Source: an uncultured Bacilli bacterium (lineage in GTDB: Bacteria > Bacillota_I > Bacilli_A > RF39 > UBA660). Taken from it: a stretch of 64,000 bases of DNA. A program made the position numbers and the translations under genes. Every line of letters starts with the position of its first letter. The stretch's first letter is position 1. Shown here piece by piece: positions 44,298 through 54,682 of the stretch. The DNA lies in assembly GCA_934098375.1 (NCBI GenBank), contig CAKOOC010000002.1, forward strand, positions 1-64,000, read 5' to 3'. Below the pieces are notes generated by a model, which worked only from the letters and a program-made list of their open reading frames with translations, was not told the DNA's origin and searched no databases.

Positions 44298-45146
44298 ATG
44301 GTATATTTAAAAAGCTTTAATTTATTAAATAGTAGTAAAGAAATTGGATGTTTAGATGGGAGAACAATTCATAATAATAGTTATCCCCTAGGTATTTTTT
44401 CTGAAAAAAAGTTAGAAAAAATTTATTTTGACCCTATTACTTGCTTTTATGGTGGAAATGGTTCGGGAAAAACAACTTTACTAAATATTATCGCAGATAA
44501 AATAGAGGCTATGAGAAATAACTACACTAAAAAAGGAAGCATTTTTGATAAATATGTGGAATTATGTGATTACGAAATGGTTAAATTTCCTACTGAAATA
44601 AAATTTATATCCAGTGATGATATATTTGATTATTTGTTAGATATTAGAGCAATTAATTCTAATGTTCATCGCAAAAAAGCCGAGTTATCTGAAGAGTGGC
44701 TAGAAAATCGTTTTAATACTGATAATTATAATTACAATGATTATTTTAAATTAAAAGATGTAGTTGACTCTAAAAGTAAATCTATGTCTAAATATATACG
44801 TGAAAGACTTTCTAATAATAATATAATTGAGCAATCAAATGGAGAATCAGCTTTATCGTATTGGGAAAAAAGCATAACGGAAAACAGCATATATATTTTA
44901 GATGAACCTGAAAATAGTTTGTCCGCCGAAAATCAAATAAAATTAAAAAAATACATTGAAGACTCTGCAAGATTTTACAATTGCCAGTTTATTATTTCTA
45001 CACATTCTCCCTTCTTACTATCATTAAATGATGCTACTGTATATAATTTAGATTTAGTACCAGCAAGTGTGCAAAAATATAGCGAACTACCAAATGTAAG
45101 AATATATTATGATTTTTTTAAGGAACATGAAAAAGATTTTGAATAA
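44298..45146 (+). CDS. ABC/SMC-type P-loop ATPase, function unknown
   Basis: A 282-residue stand-alone ABC-like ATPase. Walker A is FYGGNGSGKTTLLNII, the signature-like stretch is QSNGESALSYWE, Walker B is IYILDEPENSLS and the switch His is in IISTHSPFLLSL. There is no membrane segment, so it is not a transporter. The layout resembles the AAA_21/OLD-like ATPases of repair and defence systems, but no nuclease domain is fused and no partner is visible. AGGAGGGA gives strong translation. It is placed between pcrA and ligA, which are normally adjacent in Bacilli; a repair role is therefore possible. Confidence 0.75.
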   Translation: MVYLKSFNLLNSSKEIGCLDGRTIHNNSYPLGIFSEKKLEKIYFDPITCFYGGNGSGKTTLLNIIADKIEAMRNNYTKKGSIFDKYVELCDYEMVKFPTEIKFISSDDIFDYLLDIRAINSNVHRKKAELSEEWLENRFNTDNYNYNDYFKLKDVVDSKSKSMSKYIRERLSNNNIIEQSNGESALSYWEKSITENSIYILDEPENSLSAENQIKLKKYIEDSARFYNCQFIISTHSPFLLSLNDATVYNLDLVPASVQKYSELPNVRIYYDFFKEHEKDFE

Positions 45147-45195
45147 TATATTCTTTTTCTTTATAAAAGAAATAATAATGAGATATAATATATAA

Positions 45196-47184
<1,989 letters not shown>

Positions 47185-47205
47185 ACCTAAATATTGTTAA
47201 AATAT

Positions 47206-47230
47206 AAAGAACATCACCGGTTCTTTTTTT
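47206..47230 (+). terminator. Terminator after ligA
   Basis: AAAGAAC-ATCACCG-GTTCTTT followed by T residues. Confidence 0.85.
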
Positions 47231-47262
47231 ATAAAATAAAATATTTATCAATTAATGTATGT

Positions 47263-47291
47263 TTGAAATATGAATACATGTATAGTATAAT
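47263..47291 (+). promoter_or_regulatory. Promoter of the 47313-50663 operon
   Basis: TTGAAA, 17 bases, TATAAT; AGGTGAAAG precedes the ATG at 47313. Confidence 0.75.
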
Positions 47292-47312
47292 TATTATGCG
47301 AGGTGAAAGAAT

Positions 47313-47783
47313 ATGAGTAAAATTAAGGGGTTCTATCAAAACAATCGTATATACTGTATATTAATGGCAATTAGTCTTTTTTGCTTAGCACTAATCGTTG
47401 CCGCTTTTGTCGTATACTTTGTTGAACAAACAAAAAATGATACATATGGTAATCGTTTAGATGGTATTAAAAATGTCCAAATAACAGACAATCACAAAGA
47501 AGAAATTGCTTCATTTATAAAAGAAAATGACAAGGTCGAATCAGTTGTAATAAACATCAAAGGTAAAATTATTTATATTACAACAACACTAAAAGATGGA
47601 AAAACTACTGATGCCGAATCTATAGCTATTAAATCTTTAGAAAAACTAACCGAAGATGAAAAAAATTTCTATGATATCAATTTTATATTTGATAAAAAAG
47701 ATGATGCAACATTTCCTATCATGGGATACAAGAAAAGTAACGCTACAATAATATCTTGGACTAAAAATAATGGTGAAGCATGA
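47313..47783 (+). CDS. Single-pass membrane protein, unknown function
   Basis: A 156-residue protein with one membrane segment (IYCILMAISLFCLALIVAAFVVYFV, about 12-37) and an extracytoplasmic domain of about 110 residues with alternating strands and helices (VESVVINIKGKIIYITTTLKDG). No known family. It overlaps the next gene by ATGA, so it is translationally coupled to the GGDEF-like protein, possibly as an accessory or sensory partner. Confidence 0.65.
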   Translation: MSKIKGFYQNNRIYCILMAISLFCLALIVAAFVVYFVEQTKNDTYGNRLDGIKNVQITDNHKEEIASFIKENDKVESVVINIKGKIIYITTTLKDGKTTDAESIAIKSLEKLTEDEKNFYDINFIFDKKDDATFPIMGYKKSNATIISWTKNNGEA

Positions 47784-49813
47784 AAAAAACTAAAAAAATT
47801 ATTATAACAATTGTAACGTTAGTTATCGTAGCTGTTGCGGGAATTTTCGTTTTTTATAACTACTTTTATGACAAAAATCAGTTGAGCATAAGTGAAAAAG
47901 AATGGATTAATGCCCACAAAACTAATATTACATCTTTTAATGTTCCTAGCGATTTAAATATATTCGCTTCATCTGGTAAGGGCGTATTTTATGACTTTTT
48001 AGATGACTTAACTAAGAAATATGATTTAAAGATAAATAAAAATGTTGTACCTATAAGTGGTAGTGCTGGTCTTGGTTTTGTTGTTAACAATAAAATAAGC
48101 GATGAAGACCTATTAATTTATGAAGATCACTATGTTGTCATTAGTAAAGATTACACTGCTGTAAAAACATTTAAAGATTTAAGTGGCAAAAAAATTGGTG
48201 CTCTTGCAAGTATCATATCAAGGGTATCATCTTCTTATACTGATTCTAATTCTTATACAACTTATGAAACAAAAGAAGCATTAACTAAGGCTCTAACCGA
48301 TGGTGAAGTATCATATGTTATAGTGCCTTTAACAGAATATATCGATGAAGTATTATATAATAAATTTAATATTGTTTACCATTTAGACAATTTTGTGAAT
48401 TATTATTATATCCATCTAGGAAATGACAAAACTTTAAATTCTATTATTACAAAACATTATAATGAATGGATTAACAATGATTATGAAAAAAGTTACTATA
48501 ATAATACTTACCGTCTATTTTGTGAGAAATTATCAATTAGTGACGTTGAATCCGATAATTTAACTAATAAAATTTATAATTTTGGATTTGTAAATCAAAC
48601 GCCATTTAATGCTTTAAACAGTTCGAAATATGGTGGCATTATATTTGCTTATTTAGAAGAGTTCAGCAAATTTAGCAAAGTTGATTTTACTTATACCAAA
48701 TATAAAACTTATAGTGAATTAATAAATTCCTTTAATAATAATAAATTAGATTTAATATTTGATCCATCATCATTAGAAACTAAAAACACTAAATTAAATA
48801 CTAATATTAAAGAAAAATTTTACATTATTAGTCCTTTAACCAAAAATTTAAGTATTGTAAATTTAAATGAGATTAATAATGAAACTATCTACGTTATTAA
48901 AGATAGTAGTCTTGCCAAGTATTTAAGCGACTTAAGTAATATTAAAGTTGAAACTGTTAAAGATGAAAAAGCTTTAATAAGAAAAGCTAAGAAAAATAAC
49001 ATTATCGCGCTTGATGCCGAAACCTTTGACTATTACCGAAATGATAGAATTAAAAATTATCAAATTAGTTATACTGGCTATACTAGTGCTAACTATTCAT
49101 TTAAATATATTAACGCTAATGATACATTTACTAAGTTATTTACTAACTACATAAATTATTTAAGCCAGACTAAAATGACTAATAATGGTATGATTACTTA
49201 TAAAGCTGCTGAATCTAGTGGCAATCTAGTCGGCGTAATTGCTAAATATATTTTAATTATTACATCAGTTGTTATCATTATTATTGGTGTTTATATATCA
49301 TCGAAGAAAAAAATAAAATTAAACACTAAAATAAAAAAAGATGAAAAACTAAAATTTATCGATATGCTAACATCTTTAAAGAACCGTAACTATTTAAATG
49401 AAAGAATAAGTACTTGGAATCAAAATACGATCTATCCTCAAGCTATCATAGTTATTGATTTAAATAACATTAAATATTTAAATGATACATTTGGTCATGA
49501 AGAAGGCGACCGTCAAATAATGGCTGCTGCTAATATTCTTCATCAAACTCAGCAAGACAATACCGAAATTATGAGAACAGATGGTAATGAATTTATGATT
49601 TATATGGTTGGCTATTCTGAAAAACAAGTTCTAAATTATATGAAAAAATTAATTAAAGAATTTAATACGTTACCATATGATTATGGTGCTGCATTTGGCT
49701 TTAGTATGATTGTTGATGATCTAAAACTAATTGATGATGCAATTAACGAAGCAACTATCCAAATGCGTGAAAATAAAGAATTAGAGGCATCATCTGATGA
49801 AAAAGAAGATTAA
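47780..49813 (+). CDS. Membrane sensor: two substrate-binding-like domains + degenerate GGDEF
   Basis: A 677-residue protein. A signal-anchor (IIITIVTLVIVAVAGIFVFY) precedes two SBP_bac_3-like extracellular domains (about 50-250 and 265-470; FGFVNQTPFNALNSSKYGGIIFAYLEEFSKF begins the second). A second membrane segment (about 484-508) leads into a GGDEF-fold domain with DMLTSLKNRNYLNE and VIDLNNIKYLNDTFGHEEGD. The signature position reads RTDGNEF instead of R-x-GGDEF (about residue 600), so cyclic-di-GMP synthesis is doubtful. It likely senses an amino acid-like solute. It is coupled to both neighbours: the downstream start lies inside its end. Confidence 0.8.
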   Translation: MKKTKKIIITIVTLVIVAVAGIFVFYNYFYDKNQLSISEKEWINAHKTNITSFNVPSDLNIFASSGKGVFYDFLDDLTKKYDLKINKNVVPISGSAGLGFVVNNKISDEDLLIYEDHYVVISKDYTAVKTFKDLSGKKIGALASIISRVSSSYTDSNSYTTYETKEALTKALTDGEVSYVIVPLTEYIDEVLYNKFNIVYHLDNFVNYYYIHLGNDKTLNSIITKHYNEWINNDYEKSYYNNTYRLFCEKLSISDVESDNLTNKIYNFGFVNQTPFNALNSSKYGGIIFAYLEEFSKFSKVDFTYTKYKTYSELINSFNNNKLDLIFDPSSLETKNTKLNTNIKEKFYIISPLTKNLSIVNLNEINNETIYVIKDSSLAKYLSDLSNIKVETVKDEKALIRKAKKNNIIALDAETFDYYRNDRIKNYQISYTGYTSANYSFKYINANDTFTKLFTNYINYLSQTKMTNNGMITYKAAESSGNLVGVIAKYILIITSVVIIIIGVYISSKKKIKLNTKIKKDEKLKFIDMLTSLKNRNYLNERISTWNQNTIYPQAIIVIDLNNIKYLNDTFGHEEGDRQIMAAANILHQTQQDNTEIMRTDGNEFMIYMVGYSEKQVLNYMKKLIKEFNTLPYDYGAAFGFSMIVDDLKLIDDAINEATIQMRENKELEASSDEKED

Positions 49814-50663
49814 TATTAAAGAAAAATTAAAAAAAGAATTTGCTAAAGGGAAGAAATTTTTAAAAAATGTTTGGGAAATACTTAATTTACCAGAAATGGG
49901 GGTTTTACCTGGTGAATTAGCATTTTCCATTATTTTATCATTAGTACCTATCATAACCTTAATTGGTTATGGCGCATCTTACTTTAACATTTCTATGGAC
50001 TCAATTATTGACTTATTACAAAAGAATTTTGACAAAAGTGTAGTTGAACTTATCGTGCCCATAATTGGTGGAAACACTTTAGATTTAAAACTAATATGGC
50101 TTTTAATTGTTATGTTTTACTTTGCATCCAGTGGTGCTGCATCGGTAATTTTTTCAGCTAATCAAATATATCATATAGAACAGTCAACTTGGATTAAAAG
50201 AAGAATTAAAGCCTTGATGTTAACTTTACTTATAGTAGTTCTTTATTTATTCATATTACTAGTACCAGTCTTTGGGGCCAAAATTATCGACGCCATAGAC
50301 TACTTCAACATCAAATCTGTAATGACTTATGTACTAGAAGTAGTGCAAGGACCTATTTCTTGGTTAATTATATTCTTATTTATTAAAATGATATTTACTA
50401 TTGCTCCTGATAAAAGCATCCCATCATCAAGAATAAACTTAGGCGCCATATTTACTACCATTGGCTGGGTTTTAACCACTGATATTTATAGTTACTATGT
50501 ATCTCATTTTGCTCAGTACGATTTATTCTACGCAGGACTATCAAATATTGCCGTATTAATGCTTTGGATATACTTTTTAAGTTATATCATGGTAATCGGC
50601 CTTGCTCTTACTACCAAAATAGATGATGAAGAAATGGCAAAAACAGGTTCTATAAATATTTAA
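49797..50663 (+). CDS. YihY/BrkB family membrane protein
   Basis: A 288-residue protein with six membrane segments. Family marks: ELAFSIILSLVPIITLIGY near residues 40-58, then SSGAASVIFSANQIYHIE and the end LFYAGLSNIAVLMLWIYFLSYIMVIG. Once annotated as RNase BN, the family is now considered membrane proteins of unknown role, sometimes linked to envelope or DNA segregation. The start overlaps the end of the GGDEF-like gene by 17 bases. Last gene of the operon. Confidence 0.85.
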   Translation: MKKKINIKEKLKKEFAKGKKFLKNVWEILNLPEMGVLPGELAFSIILSLVPIITLIGYGASYFNISMDSIIDLLQKNFDKSVVELIVPIIGGNTLDLKLIWLLIVMFYFASSGAASVIFSANQIYHIEQSTWIKRRIKALMLTLLIVVLYLFILLVPVFGAKIIDAIDYFNIKSVMTYVLEVVQGPISWLIIFLFIKMIFTIAPDKSIPSSRINLGAIFTTIGWVLTTDIYSYYVSHFAQYDLFYAGLSNIAVLMLWIYFLSYIMVIGLALTTKIDDEEMAKTGSINI

Positions 50664-50771
50664 TAAACGTAAATAATAGTAATGTACACACGAGTATTAC
50701 TTAGTGTACTTTAAAAATCACGATATCAATCTAGTATCATGTGTACTAACGCTATTGTGGAGTAATATTTG
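50664..50771 (+). ncRNA. Candidate structured element downstream of the YihY gene
   Basis: GTACACA (50684-50690) can pair with TGTGTAC (50740-50746), and AATAG upstream with CTATT downstream, closing a domain. Inside are AGTA...TACT (about 50693-50710) and GATA...TATC hairpins, giving a three-way junction. It ends in front of a strong terminator. It does not match a riboswitch class that I know. It could be a 3' UTR structure or a small RNA. Confidence 0.3.
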
Positions 50772-50798
50772 AGAAGTTTAAATTTTAAACTTCTTTTT
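50772..50798 (+). terminator. Terminator of the 47313-50663 operon
   Basis: AGAAGTTTAAA-T-TTTAAACTTCT, a perfect 11-base inverted repeat, followed by TTTT. Confidence 0.8.
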
Positions 50799-50922
50799 AA
50801 TTTCAAAAAAATACACAAGCGAGCAATAAATATCTAAAAAAGCTAATTATTTAAAAGGCTACAAATAACCTTAATTACTAAATATTGACTCTATTAAAGA
50901 TAGTACTTTATCCTTCCTTTCT
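50799..50922 (+). other. Intergenic region before the FtsX remnant
   Basis: AT-rich sequence without a gene. A TTGACT near 50886 has no convincing -10 partner. It probably contains the eroded upstream part of the permease gene. Confidence 0.35.
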
Positions 50923-51159
50923 ATGATAAAGAAAATGATAATGCTTATAATCTTCTTTGCTATTTTATTTGGCGCCATTATAATATATAATATTGGTATA
51001 CTATCATTTAATGAAAAAGAATTAAAATTTGCTACTTTAAAAGTTTTAGATTTTAAAAATAAACAAATTAAGAAAATTTTCATTAAACAAAACATCTGGA
51101 TTACATTTATATCAATTTTAATTGGCATTCCAAGTGGTTTATTGCAAAAAAATAAATAA
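50923..51159 (+). pseudogene. Remnant of an FtsX/MacB-family ABC permease
   Basis: A 78-residue frame that matches the C-terminal part of antimicrobial-peptide-type ABC permeases: YNIGILSFNEKELKFATLKVLDFKNKQIKKIF, then NIWITFISILIGIPSGLL. In complete permeases (about 650 or more residues) this lies between the last extracellular domain and the final helices. Both the N-terminal bulk and the last membrane helices are missing, there is no ribosome-binding site, and no ATPase gene is adjacent. A relic of a lost transporter. Confidence 0.75.
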
Positions 51160-51195
51160 AATTGATATGGTTTCCAGTTTGAAAGGAAACGAATA

Positions 51196-53223
51196 ATGAA
51201 AAAATATAAATATAATATTAATAATTTAGACTGTGCTAATTGTGCTAGAAAAATAGAAGAATCTTTAAATAAAAATGCTGATTTTAAAAATGTGTCTATA
51301 AATTTTAATACATCTAAGTTAATTTATGAATCAGAAAAAGACATGACTCTAAAAGAATTAAATGCCTTAGTTAAAAAAGTTGAGCCAGATGCTTATATTA
51401 CTAATGAGGAAATTCCTGTAAAAAAAGAATATAATCTAACTATATTTATATCAGCTCTTATTTTAGGAACCACCACTTATTTTCTAAATCTTCCTTCAGT
51501 TATTAAATATATATTATATATTATTTCTTATGCTCTTCTTTTATATCGCACTACCATTAATGCTATTAAGTTGCTTATAAAAAGTCATACTATTAATGAA
51601 AATGCTCTTATTACTATTTCTTGTTTCGGTGCTTTGCTTTTAGGCGAGGTGCTAGAAGGTATTATGGTTATTGCTTTATACACTATTGGTAAGATGCTTG
51701 AAGAAAAAGCTATTAACACTACTAGAAAATCCATTAAAAATCTTATAGATCTTAAAAGTCCTTATGCACTTCGTGAAGAAAAAAATGGTATTAAAAAGAT
51801 TGACTTAGAAAACATTAAAGTAGGCGATATTTTAATTATCAAAAAAGGTGAAAAAATTCCTACGGACGGCATTATTGTTAAAGGTGAAACTAAATTAGAC
51901 ACCTCGGCCTTAACTGGCGAGTCCGAAGATTTTGTAGCAAAAGAAAATGATTCTGTATTATCTGGGTGTTTAAATTTAGAAAATGTTATAGAAATAAAAG
52001 CCATTAGCAAATTTGAAAATTCTACTGTTTCAAAAATCTTAGATTTACTAGAAAGTGCAACAGACAAAAAGACTAAAACAGAGACAACCGTTTCTAAAAT
52101 AAGCAAAATCTATACACCTATAGTTATGATTTTAGCATTTCTAGTTGGCGCTTTCCTTCCTTTATTATTCGATATAAATTATTCTGAAAGTATATATCGT
52201 GCTTTAACTTTCTTAGTTATTTCTTGTCCTTGTGCGATTGCCATCTCTGTTCCTTTATCTTACTTTACCGCGATTGGTGCATCTAGTAAGTCCGGTATTT
52301 TAGTAAAAGGAAGTAATTATTTAGAAAGCCTAAGTGAGCTAGATAACATTATATTTGATAAAACCGGTACTCTTACAAATGGATCATTTACTGTAACTAA
52401 TATAAAAATATATGATAAAAATTATTCTAAAGAAGAAATTATAAATATTCTAGTAAAAGGAGAATCTTTATCAAGTCACCCAATCGCTCAGTCAATAGTC
52501 AAATTAACAAGCAAAAAGATTTCCAATAAAGATGTTAAAGACTTTAAAGAGATAGAAGGTAATGGTATTACTTTTACAATAAAGAAAAAAGAAATTAAAA
52601 TTGGAAATAAAAATTTATGCCACTGTTTAAAAGATGAAGGACTTCATTTAAGTATTGATGGTAACCATGTTGCATCAATTATTATATCTGATGGCATTAA
52701 AGATGGTGCTTACGAAACTATTAAAGCTTTAAAAGATATGAATATTAAAACATATATGTTTACTGGTGATAAAAAAGAAATTGCTTTATCTATTTCTGAA
52801 AAATTAAATATTGATGAAGTAAAATACGAAATGTTACCAACCGATAAATTTCAAGAATATGAAAAAGTAGCAAATAATAAAATTACGGCATTTGTAGGTG
52901 ATGGTATCAATGATGCTCCGGTTTTAAAAAGAGCTGATATTGGTATTTCCATGGGTATGAATGGTTCTGACAGTGCTATTGAAGCCTCTGATATTGTCCT
53001 CATGAAAGATGACCTTACTAAACTTGTTCAAGCTATAAATATTTCTAAATTTACTAAAAAGATAATTATTCAAAATTTGATATTTGCTTTATCTGTAAAA
53101 GTAATTATTTTAATTTTATCTATTTTGGGATTTGCCAATATGTGGTTTGCAGTTTTCGCTGATACTGGCGTAACATTATTAACCATTTTAAATGCTTTGC
53201 AAATTTTAAAAAAGAAATATTAA
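51196..53223 (+). CDS. Heavy-metal-translocating P-type ATPase (Zn/Cd/Pb type)
   Basis: A 675-residue P1B ATPase that exports metal ions. An N-terminal metal-binding HMA domain has Cys13 and Cys16 in NLDCANCARK. It has eight membrane segments, with SCPCAIAISVP (the CPC ion site) in the sixth. The actuator motif is LTGESEDF, the phosphorylation site FDKTGTLTNG and the hinge VGDGINDAPVL. The CPC site followed by a late membrane Asp (FAVFADTGVTLL) fits the Zn/Cd/Pb group rather than copper. GAAAGGAAACG precedes the ATG. No CadC- or MerR-type regulator is adjacent. Confidence 0.93.
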   Translation: MKKYKYNINNLDCANCARKIEESLNKNADFKNVSINFNTSKLIYESEKDMTLKELNALVKKVEPDAYITNEEIPVKKEYNLTIFISALILGTTTYFLNLPSVIKYILYIISYALLLYRTTINAIKLLIKSHTINENALITISCFGALLLGEVLEGIMVIALYTIGKMLEEKAINTTRKSIKNLIDLKSPYALREEKNGIKKIDLENIKVGDILIIKKGEKIPTDGIIVKGETKLDTSALTGESEDFVAKENDSVLSGCLNLENVIEIKAISKFENSTVSKILDLLESATDKKTKTETTVSKISKIYTPIVMILAFLVGAFLPLLFDINYSESIYRALTFLVISCPCAIAISVPLSYFTAIGASSKSGILVKGSNYLESLSELDNIIFDKTGTLTNGSFTVTNIKIYDKNYSKEEIINILVKGESLSSHPIAQSIVKLTSKKISNKDVKDFKEIEGNGITFTIKKKEIKIGNKNLCHCLKDEGLHLSIDGNHVASIIISDGIKDGAYETIKALKDMNIKTYMFTGDKKEIALSISEKLNIDEVKYEMLPTDKFQEYEKVANNKITAFVGDGINDAPVLKRADIGISMGMNGSDSAIEASDIVLMKDDLTKLVQAINISKFTKKIIIQNLIFALSVKVIILILSILGFANMWFAVFADTGVTLLTILNALQILKKKY

Positions 53224-53235
53224 AATAATTAAGGA

Positions 53236-53259
53236 AATGCACATTTTTGTGCTTTTTTC
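53236..53259 (+). terminator. Terminator after the P-type ATPase
   Basis: GCAC-ATTTTT-GTGC flanked by AAAT and six T. Confidence 0.7.
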
Positions 53260-53405
53260 TTTGCAATAATATTATAAAAAAATATAATATAAACATACTG
53301 ACAAAAAATAAGTCCAAGTTTATGATAATCAATAAGCCAAAAATATTGAAATAAAATCAAGTTTTGAATTTTTTCTTACAAATAAATAAAGAACAGGAGG
53401 AGTGT

Positions 53406-53564
53406 ATGAACAAAATTAAAAATTATAATAAAACAGTATTTGAAGAGATTGAACCCATTGATGATAATGATAATTAATATTGGCATGCTAGAGAATCGCA
53501 AAATGCTTTAGAGTATAAAAAATGGCAAAAATTTATAAATGTGATTGAAAATACCAAAAATTAA
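53406..53564 (+). pseudogene. Decayed DinD-like gene fragment
   Basis: ACAGGAGGAGTGT precedes an ATG that opens MNKIKNYNKTVFEEIEPIDDNDN, then TAA at 53475-53477. The same frame continues YWHARESQNALEYKKW and QKFINVIENTKN to a TAA at 53562. Together they match the N-terminal 50 or so residues of DNA-damage-inducible DinD-like proteins, where the text runs NEYW and the stop replaces Glu (GAA to TAA). The remaining 200 or so residues are gone. The ribosome-binding site is still excellent. Assignment is from recalled family text. Confidence 0.7.
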
Positions 53565-53646
53565 AGAATTAAAGCATAAATGTTATAAACAATGCAATTT
53601 AATCTATAAAAAATAAAAAATAAATTAAAAAACTTAATTTAAATGC

Positions 53647-53675
53647 TTGACACGTTCAAAAACGAGTAGTAATAT
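53647..53675 (+). promoter_or_regulatory. Promoter and possible operator of the ABC-LicC operon
   Basis: TTGACA, 17 bases, TAATAT. Within the spacer is CGTT-CAAA-AACG. GTTCA at 53655-53659 is mirrored by TGAAC at 53684-53688, spanning the -10. Either repeat could bind a repressor; the HTH half of the LicC-like protein encoded at the operon's end is one candidate. Confidence 0.65.
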
Positions 53676-53706
53676 TGTAAATATGAACATTAAAGGAGGA
53701 TTTAAA

Positions 53707-54681
53707 ATGAAGAAAATGTTTACAATAGTAATGATAGTATTATTATTAACTTTAACCGGTTGCGGTAAAAAAGATAGTAATAGTATTGTTATTTACTCAA
53801 GCGCCGAAGAAGAAAGGAATACTGAATTAAAAAAACAACTTGCTGAAAAATTTCCTGATTTAGATATTACAGTACAACATTTATCTACAGGAAATAATGC
53901 TGCTAAAATCAAAGCTGAAAAAACTGATGTTGAAGCAGATATTATTTTAGGTTTAGAAACATCTCAAATGGAGGGATTAACTGATAATTTTGCAGATTTA
54001 AGCTATTATGATGATTCATACTATGTTGATAATATCAATCCTAAACATAAAAAATTCTTAATTTATGAAAAATATACAGCATCCATTATTATTGATAAAA
54101 CATATTTTAAGAAAAAGAAATGGGACGCTCCAAAATCATATGATGATTTACTTGATTCAAAATACAAAGGATTAATTGCTATGCCAGATCCTAAAACATC
54201 TGGAACTGGATATATGTATTACTTAAATATAGTAAACCTTAAAGGTGAAGATGGTGCCTTAAAATATTTTGATAAGTTATCTAAAAATATTAAACAATTT
54301 ACTACATCAGGTTCTGGTCCTATTAGTTTACTAAAACAAGGTGAAATTGCTATTGCAATGGGAATGACTTACCAAGGTGCTGCTGAAATAACTAATGGTG
54401 CTAATTATGAAATCATTGAGTTAGATACCAAAACACCATATAATACAACTTCATCTGCAATAATTAAAGGTAGAGAAGAAAAAGCAAATGTTAAAGAAGT
54501 ATTTGAATTTATTATGAAAGACTTTTCAAAATATGATAAAGAACATTTTGTACCAGGGAAGATTTTAAAAGAACAAGAATCAAAAATTCCTAATTATCCA
54601 ACAAATTTAAAAGATGCAGATATGACAGGAATTAATGATATTGAGTTAAAAAATAAATTAATTAGTAAATGGAAGTTTTAA
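53707..54681 (+). CDS. ABC transporter substrate-binding lipoprotein (PhnS2-like, AEP/iron type)
   Basis: A 324-residue lipoprotein. The signal ends in the lipobox LTGCG with Cys at about residue 19. The mature fold belongs to the ferric-iron/aminoethylphosphonate class: SIVIYSSAEEERNTEL, then EADIILGLETSQMEGL, NPKHKKFLIYEKYTASIIID, KYKGLIAMPDPKTSGTGYMYYL and a late GAAEITNGAN. The iron-binding Tyr pair typical of FbpA is not evident to me, and the gene is coupled to a cytidylyltransferase. A phosphonate or amine headgroup is therefore a better guess than iron. AAAGGAGG lies 8 bases before ATG 53707. First gene of the operon. Confidence 0.8.
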   Translation: MKKMFTIVMIVLLLTLTGCGKKDSNSIVIYSSAEEERNTELKKQLAEKFPDLDITVQHLSTGNNAAKIKAEKTDVEADIILGLETSQMEGLTDNFADLSYYDDSYYVDNINPKHKKFLIYEKYTASIIIDKTYFKKKKWDAPKSYDDLLDSKYKGLIAMPDPKTSGTGYMYYLNIVNLKGEDGALKYFDKLSKNIKQFTTSGSGPISLLKQGEIAIAMGMTYQGAAEITNGANYEIIELDTKTPYNTTSSAIIKGREEKANVKEVFEFIMKDFSKYDKEHFVPGKILKEQESKIPNYPTNLKDADMTGINDIELKNKLISKWKF

Positions 54682-54682
54682 T

